Source: CALGYY01 sp963678485
Lineage (GTDB): Bacteria; Bacteroidota; Bacteroidia; Bacteroidales; CAIWKO01
DNA length: 64,000 nt
Assembly: GCA_963678485.1 (NCBI GenBank)
Contig: OY782882.1
Coordinates: 1,488,001 to 1,552,000, forward strand
Direction of reading: 5' to 3'
Below the pieces are notes generated by a model. It saw nothing but the letters and a program-made list of their open reading frames with translations, was not told the DNA's origin and made no database searches. Both the position numbers and the translations under genes were made by a program. Below, one piece after another: positions 37,641 through 45,991 of the stretch. Position 1 is the first letter of the stretch. Every line of letters begins with the position of its first letter.

Positions 37641-40277
37641 ATGGAAATTCCTGCGAAATACGAGCCCGGGCTCAGTGAAGAAAAATGGTACCGCTACTGG
37701 ATGGAAAAGGGTTTTTTTCGTTCGGTACCTGATGAGAGAGAAGCATATTGCATCGTAATTCCTCCGCCTAATGTTACGGGGGTGCTACATATGGGACATA
37801 TGCTCAACAATACCTTGCAGGATGTTCTTGTGCGTCGAGCACGCATGCTTGGAAAAAATGCATTGTGGGTACCTGGCACCGATCACGCTTCAATTGCTAC
37901 CGAAGCCAAAGTAGTGGCCAAACTCAAAGAAGAAGGCATCGATAAAAAACAATTAAGTCGCGAAGAGTTCCTGAATCATGCCTGGGAATGGAAAGAAAAA
38001 CATGGCGGCATCATTCTCGAACAGCTCAAGAAACTAGGCGCTTCCTGCGATTGGGAACGCACCCGTTTTACGATGGATGAAGCATTATACGAATCCGTAA
38101 TTCAGGTGTTTGTTGATTTATATGACAAGGGCCTTATCTATCGCGGAGTTCGCATGGTTAACTGGGATCCTTCAGCATTGACAGCCGTTTCGGATGAAGA
38201 AGTAAATTACAAAGAGGTTCAGTCAAAACTTTACTACATCCGCTATCTCATTGAAGGTAGTAAGGATGAATATATCACAATTGCCACTACCCGGCCAGAA
38301 ACAATACTCGGAGATACCGCTGTTTGTGTGCATCCCGAGGATGAGCGCTACACACACATGAAGGGGAAACGTGCAATTATCCCCCTCATCAATCGCTCTA
38401 TTCCGATTATTTTTGACGAATATGTTGAGAAGGAATTTGGAACAGGCGCATTAAAAGTGACCCCTGCTCATGATATCAATGACTACAACCTCGGAATTAA
38501 GCACAAGCTGCAATCGATTGATATCTTTAATGACAATGGAACACTGAATGAAAAAGCACAGTTGTATATCGGCGAAGACCGCTTTATTGTAAGGAAAAAG
38601 ATATCCAAGGAACTCGACGCTCAGGGTTTTATGGTGAAGATTGATGAGCTTACCAACAAGGTTGGATATTCGGAACGCACCGACGCAGTCATTGAACCCA
38701 AGCTTTCGCTGCAGTGGTTTATGCGTATGGGCGATATGGCGAAGCCCGCGTTGGATGTGGTTATGAATGATACCATCACCTTTACTCCATTAAAATTCAA
38801 AAACACCTATCGCCACTGGATGGAGAATGTGAAGGATTGGTGCATCTCGCGCCAGCTATGGTGGGGACAGCGTATTCCAGCATATTATCTTCCAGATGGA
38901 GAAATAGTGGTTGCGTTAAATGATGCGGAAGCACTGAAGAAAGCTCGCGAAAAGAGCGGAAACAAGGAGTTGCAATTAAGCGATCTGAAACAGGATGAAG
39001 ACGTTCTTGACACCTGGTTTTCCTCTTGGCTGTGGCCGATATCGGTGTTCGACGGCATTCGTTATCCTGATAATGAAGACATCAACTATTATTATCCTAC
39101 CAATGATTTGATAACCGCTCCGGAAATTTTATTCTTTTGGGTTGCGCGAATGATTATGGCAGGACAGGAATATCGCAAAGATATACCTTTCAAAAATGTA
39201 TATCTGACGGGCATTGTACGTGATAAGCTTGGACGCAAAATGTCGAAATCACTTGGCAATAGCCCAGATCCCATCAAGCTCATTGAGAAGTTTGGTGCAG
39301 ATGGCGTTCGTGTTGGGATGTTGCTATGCTCGCCTGCTGGCAATGACCTGCCTTTTGATGAATCGCTGTGTGAGCAGGGAAGAAATTTTAGTAATAAAAT
39401 CTGGAACGCATTCCGTCTTGTTAATGGATGGACTATTGATGAAAGCCTTGTACAGCCTCAATCATCGGAGATCAGTGTAAAATGGTTTGAAGCAAAATTC
39501 GAAGCAAGTATGGAATTAGCCAACGATCATTTTAGCAAGTATCGCATCTCGGAAGCCTTGATGGTGCTGTATAAGCTGATGTGGGATGATTTCTGTTCCT
39601 GGTTTCTTGAAATGATAAAACCAGCTTACCTACAACCCATCGATCGTAAAACATACGAAGCAACGGTAGGCTTTTTCGAATTATTGATGAAGGCCTTGCA
39701 TCCGTTTATGCCTTTCATTACTGAAGAATTATGGCACTTCCTTGGTGAACGCAAAGAGGGCGATTCAATTATGATTAGCAAATGGCCTGCTCCAAAAGTC
39801 TATGATTCTGAATTACTGGAATCGTTCAGCTATGCAGCAGAAGTTATTACCGCCATTCGGAACATACGTAAAGATAAGAACATGGGCATGAAAGAAGCCA
39901 TGCCGTTAATGATAAAAAAGAATAATAACGAAACGCCTGATTTACGTTTTGATGAAGTAGCTAAAAAACTCTGTGTACTTTCCGAAATACGCTACGTGGA
40001 TTCAAAGCCTGAGAATGCTTTTACCTTTATATCTGGCGCCACTGAGTTTTATATGCCGGTCACTGAAAACGTAGATATAGAAGCTGAAATTTCGCGTATG
40101 CAACAGGAACTCGACTACAATCGCGGATTCCTGACATCCGTTATGAAAAAACTCAGCAACGAAAACTTTGTACGTAACGCAAAAGCTGAAGTTGTAGAGA
40201 TTGAACGCAAAAAGCAAGCTGATGCTGAAGCAAAAATAAAAGTGCTGGAAGAACAAATTCAGGCATTAAAAAAATAA
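37641..40277 (+). CDS. valS: Valyl-tRNA synthetase
   Basis: 878 residues, normal length. HIGH motif PPPNVTGVLHMGHML, editing domain with TIATTRPETILGDTAV and a GTGALKVTPAHD, ISRQLWWGQRIPAY, KMSKS motif GRKMSKSLGN, and a C-terminal coiled coil rich in Lys and Glu. Promoter-like TACCTTTG lies at 37577-37584. Confidence 0.97.
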   Translation: MEIPAKYEPGLSEEKWYRYWMEKGFFRSVPDEREAYCIVIPPPNVTGVLHMGHMLNNTLQDVLVRRARMLGKNALWVPGTDHASIATEAKVVAKLKEEGIDKKQLSREEFLNHAWEWKEKHGGIILEQLKKLGASCDWERTRFTMDEALYESVIQVFVDLYDKGLIYRGVRMVNWDPSALTAVSDEEVNYKEVQSKLYYIRYLIEGSKDEYITIATTRPETILGDTAVCVHPEDERYTHMKGKRAIIPLINRSIPIIFDEYVEKEFGTGALKVTPAHDINDYNLGIKHKLQSIDIFNDNGTLNEKAQLYIGEDRFIVRKKISKELDAQGFMVKIDELTNKVGYSERTDAVIEPKLSLQWFMRMGDMAKPALDVVMNDTITFTPLKFKNTYRHWMENVKDWCISRQLWWGQRIPAYYLPDGEIVVALNDAEALKKAREKSGNKELQLSDLKQDEDVLDTWFSSWLWPISVFDGIRYPDNEDINYYYPTNDLITAPEILFFWVARMIMAGQEYRKDIPFKNVYLTGIVRDKLGRKMSKSLGNSPDPIKLIEKFGADGVRVGMLLCSPAGNDLPFDESLCEQGRNFSNKIWNAFRLVNGWTIDESLVQPQSSEISVKWFEAKFEASMELANDHFSKYRISEALMVLYKLMWDDFCSWFLEMIKPAYLQPIDRKTYEATVGFFELLMKALHPFMPFITEELWHFLGERKEGDSIMISKWPAPKVYDSELLESFSYAAEVITAIRNIRKDKNMGMKEAMPLMIKKNNNETPDLRFDEVAKKLCVLSEIRYVDSKPENAFTFISGATEFYMPVTENVDIEAEISRMQQELDYNRGFLTSVMKKLSNENFVRNAKAEVVEIERKKQADAEAKIKVLEEQIQALKK

Positions 40278-40280
40278 CTC

Positions 40281-40574
40281 ATGTCGCGTCGCAACACTAA
40301 GCTCCCATTGATATTGCTCTTGCTCATTGCGATAGTAAGTATAGTGTGTTGCATTGGCTGCCAAGCGCCCAAAGGTTGTCCAACTTGTGTGGGTGGAACT
40401 AAGCCTGCATACTACAACAAGGAACGTGTGAAAGCGGCAAAGCGCATGGCATTGAGTGATAAGCGTCGCAGTGCTACCGGCGAAAAAAGGATGAAAGATC
40501 AAACTTCCGAATCGAAGGACAGCGAATCAAAACAAGATCAGCGTCCGAAACCTGGAAAAAAACCTGTTTTATAA
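40281..40574 (+). CDS. Small lipoprotein-like or single-helix membrane protein
   Basis: 97 residues. Basic start, hydrophobic helix (LPLILLLLIAIVSIVCCIGC) with a possible lipobox ending in Cys, then CPTC and a long Lys/Arg/Ser-rich basic tail. Starts 3 bp after valS, so co-transcribed. Similar short basic lipoproteins are frequent and uncharacterised in Bacteroidota. Confidence 0.65.
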   Translation: MSRRNTKLPLILLLLIAIVSIVCCIGCQAPKGCPTCVGGTKPAYYNKERVKAAKRMALSDKRRSATGEKRMKDQTSESKDSESKQDQRPKPGKKPVL

Positions 40575-40591
40575 ATATTAATTCTTCGACT

Positions 40592-41983
40592 ATGAATTAC
40601 GATCTCATTGTTATTGGAAGTGGCCCGGGGGGCTATGTTGCAGCAATCAGGGCTTCACAACTCGGATTAAAAACAGCAGTTGTCGAAAAGGCAGAACTCG
40701 GCGGGATCTGTTTAAATTGGGGATGCATTCCCACTAAAGCCTTGCTGAAAAGCGCTCAGGTATTTAATTATATGAAACACTCTGCTGATTACGGCATCAC
40801 ACTTAATGGTGAAGCAACACCTGATTTTACAGCGGTTGTAGCACGCAGTCGCGGAGTAGCTGACAATATGAGTAAAGGCATTCAATTCCTTTTCAAGAAA
40901 AATAAAATCGATGTTCTTACTGGCCTTGGAAAAGTAAAACCAGGAAAGCTTGTTGAAGTTACCGATAGTGAAGGCGTAAAAACAGAATATTCTGCCCAGC
41001 ATATCATCATTGCCACAGGAGCCCGTTCCCGCGTTTTACCTAATCTTCCGCAAGACGGAAAAAAAATCATTGGTTATCGCGAGGCGATGACATTACCCAC
41101 GTTGCCTGCATCAATGGTGGTTGTAGGCTCTGGTGCGATCGGATCGGAGTTTGCCTATTTCTATCAATCGATGGGGACCAAAGTCACCTTAGTGGAATTG
41201 CTTCCTAACATCCTTCCCATCGAAGATGAAGATGTTTCCAAACAGATGGAACGTTCGTTCAAAAAAGCAGGTCTAACCGTTATGACTTCCGCAAACGTAG
41301 ATACTGTAGACGTTTCAGGAGAAAAGTGTAAAGTTAGTATTACAACAAAAAAAGGACAGGAAATCATTGAATGTGATGTGGTGCTTTCAGCAGTAGGCAT
41401 TGCGACTAACCTCGAAGGTATTGGTTTAGAAGAAACAGGAATTGCTTTTGAAAAAGGGAAAATAACCGTTGATGATTACTATCGCACCAATGTTGACGGA
41501 TATTATGCGATTGGTGATATTGTGCACGGTCCTGCCCTGGCTCATGTGGCCTCACATGAAGGAATTATCTGTGTAGAAAAAATTGCAGGTAAAGAAGTAG
41601 AACCCATGGATTACAATAATATTCCATCGTGTACTTATACAACACCGGAAGTCGCTTCTGTTGGGCTTACGGAGAAGGCAGCCATTGAAGCGGGATATGA
41701 AATTAAAGTGGGAAAATTCCCATACACTGCTTCAGGAAAAGCAACAGCGGCGGGCAATAAAGATGGATTTATTAAAGTGATCTTTGATGCCAAATATGGC
41801 GAATGGTTAGGTGCGCATATGGTTGGTGATAATGTTACAGAGATGATTGCAGAAGTAGTTGTTGCACGAAAACTGGAGACTACTGCTCACGAAATTATTC
41901 ATGCTGTTCACCCGCACCCAACAATGTCGGAAGCAGTGATGGAAGCCGTTGCAGCAGCATACGGAGAAGTTATTCACTTATAA
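40592..41983 (+). CDS. lpdA: Dihydrolipoamide dehydrogenase
   Basis: 463 residues. FAD site (IVIGSGPGGYVAAIRASQLG), redox-active disulfide GGICLNWGCIPTKALLK, NAD site (VVGSGAIGSEFAYFY), second FAD site (YAIGDIVHGP), and C-terminal His-Glu pair (HAVHPHPTMSEA). E3 component of 2-oxoacid dehydrogenase complexes. Fits a stand-alone gene after valS. Confidence 0.97.
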   Translation: MNYDLIVIGSGPGGYVAAIRASQLGLKTAVVEKAELGGICLNWGCIPTKALLKSAQVFNYMKHSADYGITLNGEATPDFTAVVARSRGVADNMSKGIQFLFKKNKIDVLTGLGKVKPGKLVEVTDSEGVKTEYSAQHIIIATGARSRVLPNLPQDGKKIIGYREAMTLPTLPASMVVVGSGAIGSEFAYFYQSMGTKVTLVELLPNILPIEDEDVSKQMERSFKKAGLTVMTSANVDTVDVSGEKCKVSITTKKGQEIIECDVVLSAVGIATNLEGIGLEETGIAFEKGKITVDDYYRTNVDGYYAIGDIVHGPALAHVASHEGIICVEKIAGKEVEPMDYNNIPSCTYTTPEVASVGLTEKAAIEAGYEIKVGKFPYTASGKATAAGNKDGFIKVIFDAKYGEWLGAHMVGDNVTEMIAEVVVARKLETTAHEIIHAVHPHPTMSEAVMEAVAAAYGEVIHL

Positions 41984-41991
41984 TTATCGTT

Positions 41992-43878
41992 ATGTGCGGG
42001 ATCTGTGGAGGCATGGCATTCAACACAACGGGCGGATCCTTTCTGAACAGGCTCCCTGCTGCGGTTGAAAGTTTACGTTTGCGCGGACCTGATCAAAAAG
42101 GATTATTCGTTGATGAGGCTGTTGCACTGGGACAAACCAGATTATCGATTATCGATTTGTCGGATGCAGCCTCGCAACCTTTTACTGATTCCAGTGGTAG
42201 GTACACCATCGTTTTTAATGGTGAAATATACAATTTCAAGGAGCTTCGCAAACCGCTTCAGGAGCAAGGAATCGTATTCCGTTCACAGAGTGACACTGAA
42301 GTACTACTTTATTCCTACATACTGGAAGGCCCGTCGTTTCTCGAAAAGCTAAATGGATTTTTTGCATTTTGCATTTACGATCGCATAATGAACACACTGT
42401 TTATTGCGCGCGATCGCATGGGGATTAAACCATTGTTTGTCTATAAGAATGATGATGTTTTTCTTTTTGCTTCTGAACTCAAGGCACTCATTGCAATGGG
42501 AATTCCGAAAGTTCTGGATCGGACTTCATTATTTTCATATTTACAATTAAACTATATCCCGGCTCCTGCCTGTATTTTAGAAGGTGTGCAGAAAGTGATG
42601 CCAGGAACAATGATGACGATTGGATTCGACATCTTTGAATCCCAACAGTATTATGAAATCCCGAATGAGCCTGTTAGCGGCACTTATGATGATTATCAAA
42701 CCGCTTGTACCCGCATACGAGAGCTGATGGATCGCTCGGTGCAACGCAGGATGATTGCAGATGTTCCGCTGGGCACCTTCCTTAGCGGAGGTATAGATTC
42801 CAGCATTATCACCGGTTTAGCAGCAAGGCATGCGTCCTCATTAAAAACTTTCAACATCGGATTTAAGGATAATCCTATGTTTGATGAAACCCGATATGCT
42901 GAAGAAATTGCACGATTGCATCATACCGAGCATCAATCCTTTCGTTTAAGTAACGATGACCTTATTGATATTTTACCTGATGTACTTGATTATTTTGATG
43001 AACCCTTTGCAGATTCCTCTGCTCTTGCGGTGTATATTTTAAGTCGGGAAACAAGAAAGCATGTAACTGTCGCCCTTTCGGGAGATGGCGCTGATGAACT
43101 TTATGGAGGTTACTACAAACACCGCGCTGAATGGCGTATGCAACATGGTGGTCTGACAGAGAAAATGGTGAGTCTTGGAAAACCACTTTGGCAGATGCTT
43201 CCGAAATCCAGAAATAGCAAGGCCGGGAACAAGGTGCGTCAGCTGGAACGTTTTGCTGAAGGTGCTGCATTAAGTCCGCAAGAACGTTATTGGCGCTGGG
43301 CATCCATAAGCGGAGAAACAGATGCGCAAAATATTTTAGCTAGTCCTTTAATGGATGCAGATACATTCGCCAAACGCAAACAGGCCTGCTGCAAGGATCT
43401 TAGCGGTGGAAATGATTTGAACGAACTATTACTAAACGACATGCATCTGGTGTTAGTGAACGATATGTTGGTTAAAGTTGACTTGATGTCGATGGCGAAT
43501 TCACTGGAAGTGCGTGTGCCCTTTTTAGATCACGAACATGTAGGCTATGTATTTTCTTTGCCTTGGTTTTATAAGCTAAACAAGGCACAGGGCAAAAAAA
43601 TATTAAGGGATGCATTTAAAGAATTTTTACCCGATACCATTATAAATCGTCCAAAGCACGGATTTGAAGTACCTTTGCTTGATTGGTTCCGAAATGAATT
43701 ACGAAATCTATTGCACAATGAATTGCTGCATCCTGATTTTATCAGGGAACAGGGATTGTTTAATGTAAACGAAGTACAATGCTTACTGCAACGACTTGAC
43801 TCTTCCGATCCGGGAGATAGTGCAGCAAGAATCTGGGGTTTGCTGGTATTCCAGTATTGGTGGAAAAAATATATGTAA
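41992..43878 (+). CDS. asnB: Glutamine-hydrolysing asparagine synthetase
   Basis: 628 residues. Cys2 is the glutaminase nucleophile (MCGICGGM), with FNGEIYNF and SDTEVLL typical of the amidotransferase domain. The synthetase domain carries the P-loop LSGGIDSS, followed by SGDGADELYGGY. It is the first gene of the surface-polysaccharide locus. In such loci AsnB paralogues often amidate sugars or glycan precursors instead of making free asparagine. Confidence 0.92.
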   Translation: MCGICGGMAFNTTGGSFLNRLPAAVESLRLRGPDQKGLFVDEAVALGQTRLSIIDLSDAASQPFTDSSGRYTIVFNGEIYNFKELRKPLQEQGIVFRSQSDTEVLLYSYILEGPSFLEKLNGFFAFCIYDRIMNTLFIARDRMGIKPLFVYKNDDVFLFASELKALIAMGIPKVLDRTSLFSYLQLNYIPAPACILEGVQKVMPGTMMTIGFDIFESQQYYEIPNEPVSGTYDDYQTACTRIRELMDRSVQRRMIADVPLGTFLSGGIDSSIITGLAARHASSLKTFNIGFKDNPMFDETRYAEEIARLHHTEHQSFRLSNDDLIDILPDVLDYFDEPFADSSALAVYILSRETRKHVTVALSGDGADELYGGYYKHRAEWRMQHGGLTEKMVSLGKPLWQMLPKSRNSKAGNKVRQLERFAEGAALSPQERYWRWASISGETDAQNILASPLMDADTFAKRKQACCKDLSGGNDLNELLLNDMHLVLVNDMLVKVDLMSMANSLEVRVPFLDHEHVGYVFSLPWFYKLNKAQGKKILRDAFKEFLPDTIINRPKHGFEVPLLDWFRNELRNLLHNELLHPDFIREQGLFNVNEVQCLLQRLDSSDPGDSAARIWGLLVFQYWWKKYM

Positions 43879-43888
43879 ACATTCGAAC

Positions 43889-45076
43889 ATGCCGAGAGTA
43901 CTAAGGATCATCAATCGTTTTAACTTAGGAGGCCCAACCTACAATGCCGCCTATTTAACCAAATACCTTCCGCAGGAATACGAAACCATGCTCATTGGCG
44001 GGAAGGAGGAAGAGTCGGAAGCGAACTCACATTATATCCTCGACAATCTCGGACTTGAAGCGAACATTATTCCCGAGATGCAGCGTTCCATTAATCCACG
44101 TCGCGATATGCAGGCGATGAATAAGATTAAAGAAATTATCCGCACTTTCAAACCCGACATAGTGCATACGCATGCGTCGAAAGCAGGAGCCCTCGGGCGT
44201 CGCGCAGCATCACGATTGAAAGTCCCTGTAATTATACATACTTTTCACGGACATGTGTTTGATGCATATTTCAGTGGCGTAAAATCACAAATGTATCAGA
44301 TGATTGAGCGCAATCTTGCAAAAAAAAGCACCAAAATCATTGCTCTGAGCGAGATACAGAAGCACGACCTGGTATCGAAATATAAAATCTGTCCTGCCTC
44401 CAAAGTAGAGATCATTCAATTAGGATTTGATCTGAATCGTTTCCGTGAGAACAAAGAAGAAAAACGCTTGGAGTTTAGGACCGCTTATGGAATAAAGAAA
44501 GATGAGATCGCCATTGGCATTATCGGAAGAGTAGTCCCGATAAAAAACCATGAATTATTTTTAAAAGGTATTGCATGGCTAAAAGCCAATAGTAAGATAA
44601 AATTTCGCGCATTTATTATAGGTGATGGCGAGAGTCGCCCGCAAACAGAACAATTGGCGCGTGAGCTTGGCCTTGACGTTGCCGATTCGCTCAAAGAAAA
44701 ACATAATGCCACGCTCACGTTTACTTCCTGGATAAAAGATATTGATTGCGTGAATGCCGGGATGGACATCATTGCCCTCTCCTCTCTCAACGAAGGCACA
44801 CCTGTGAGCCTGATCGAGGCTCAGGCTTCCGGTAAACCTGTTGTTACCACCAGAGTTGGTGGTATTGAAAATATCGTCTTGCCAGGTGAGACGGCCTTAC
44901 TCTCCGACACTGGTGATGCAGAAACCTTTGGCAGTAATTTAAAACTATTAGCCGAAAGTCCAAATATGCGCGAGGTCTTTGGCAGTCGCGGCTGGCCTTT
45001 TGTGCGCGAAAAATTCCATTACACCCGTCTGGTCTCAGATATGGCAGGGCTATATGACAGACTGTTAAGACAATAA
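43889..45076 (+). CDS. Family 4 glycosyltransferase
   Basis: 395 residues from the ATG at 43889. N-terminal GGPTYNAAYLTKYLP, IVHTHASKAGALGRRAA, IHTFHGHVF, and the GT4/GT-B signature later: IIGRVVPIKNHELFLKG and LSSLNEGTPVSLIEAQASGKPVV, with the Glu-rich EX7E near the end. It extends a surface polysaccharide. Adjacent to Wza-like gene but separated by a promoter. Confidence 0.9.
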   Translation: MPRVLRIINRFNLGGPTYNAAYLTKYLPQEYETMLIGGKEEESEANSHYILDNLGLEANIIPEMQRSINPRRDMQAMNKIKEIIRTFKPDIVHTHASKAGALGRRAASRLKVPVIIHTFHGHVFDAYFSGVKSQMYQMIERNLAKKSTKIIALSEIQKHDLVSKYKICPASKVEIIQLGFDLNRFRENKEEKRLEFRTAYGIKKDEIAIGIIGRVVPIKNHELFLKGIAWLKANSKIKFRAFIIGDGESRPQTEQLARELGLDVADSLKEKHNATLTFTSWIKDIDCVNAGMDIIALSSLNEGTPVSLIEAQASGKPVVTTRVGGIENIVLPGETALLSDTGDAETFGSNLKLLAESPNMREVFGSRGWPFVREKFHYTRLVSDMAGLYDRLLRQ

Positions 45077-45120
45077 TTCGGAAATAATTGTAGTCATTTC
45101 CAAAAAAATATTTCATTTTT

Positions 45121-45155
45121 TTTGTGCACAAGTGAAAATATTTCACTTACTTTGC
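45121..45155 (+). promoter_or_regulatory. Promoter with internal palindrome for the export genes
   Basis: TTTG at 45121-45124 and TACTTTG at 45148-45154 fit the -33/-7 pattern. Between them AGTGAAAATATTTCACT (45131-45147) is a 7+7 palindrome with a 3-base centre that would overlap RNA polymerase. A repressor binding here would control wza, wzc and rfbC. Confidence 0.6.
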
Positions 45156-45241
45156 AACACAAAGTACTTTTTATCGTAAAAGACCAAAAAAATATTCAAA
45201 AGATGCCGGCAAAAATTAACTTTGTTGCAAAATTCGCGAGC

Positions 45242-45985
45242 ATGAAAAGAGCAGGGCTGATATTACTGATGTGCGCGTCGCTTGCGTCGTGCAAAGTATT
45301 TAATCCATCGGTAATGCTTCGCACACCCGGAAATTACGATTACGCCAAACAGGCTGATTCGGTGGCAAAGGAATACCGCATTGCCCCCGACGATGTAATT
45401 AGTTTTATCGTCATGCCTAATAAAGGGGAGCGATTGGTAACAGGAATAACTGATCAGAGTGCTCAGGGAAGTCAGCAAACAGAAAAGACAGGATTGAGTT
45501 ACATAGTAGAAAGCGATGGCAACATCAAGCTTCCGTTGCTCGGTTCGGTGAAATTCGCCGGACTCACACGCACCGAAGCGGAGTCCATGCTTGAAGCAAT
45601 GTATTCTAAATATATTAACGATCCTTATGTGAAAATCACACTCGATAATCGCAGAGTATTTGTGTTCAGAGGAGATAACGCTTCGGTTGTTAAACTAGAA
45701 AACCAGAACACAACCCTCTTTGAGGTATTGGCGACTGCAGGAGGAACTACCGATTCTAAAGCGCATAAGATTAAACTAATCAGGAATGGCAGTGAGGGCC
45801 CTCAGGTATTTCAGATTGACCTTTCCCGCATCGAGAATCTGAATCAGGGTAATATGGTATTGCAATCGAACGATGTCATTTATATCACTCCCCGCGATCG
45901 TGTACCTGAGCGCATCATTACCTTGCTCACTCCTTATTTATCACTACTTACCACAGCCCTTGCAGTGATTGCACTTATAAAATAA
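45242..45985 (+). CDS. Wza-like polysaccharide export lipoprotein
   Basis: 247 residues from the ATG at 45242. Lipoprotein signal with lipobox (ASLASCKVF). Poly_export domain (YRIAPDDVISFIVMPNKGE), SLBB-like domain (NTTLFEVLATAGGTTDS), and a C-terminal membrane-spanning stretch (LLTTALAVIALI). Forms the outer-membrane exit pore. The Wzc partner follows 6 bp later. Confidence 0.9.
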   Translation: MKRAGLILLMCASLASCKVFNPSVMLRTPGNYDYAKQADSVAKEYRIAPDDVISFIVMPNKGERLVTGITDQSAQGSQQTEKTGLSYIVESDGNIKLPLLGSVKFAGLTRTEAESMLEAMYSKYINDPYVKITLDNRRVFVFRGDNASVVKLENQNTTLFEVLATAGGTTDSKAHKIKLIRNGSEGPQVFQIDLSRIENLNQGNMVLQSNDVIYITPRDRVPERIITLLTPYLSLLTTALAVIALIK

Positions 45986-45991
45986 GAACCC

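Noticed and set aside
40266..40574. Minus-strand frame opposite the small lipoprotein
   Set aside because: No operon support; the plus-strand gene follows valS by 3 bp and has a membrane segment.
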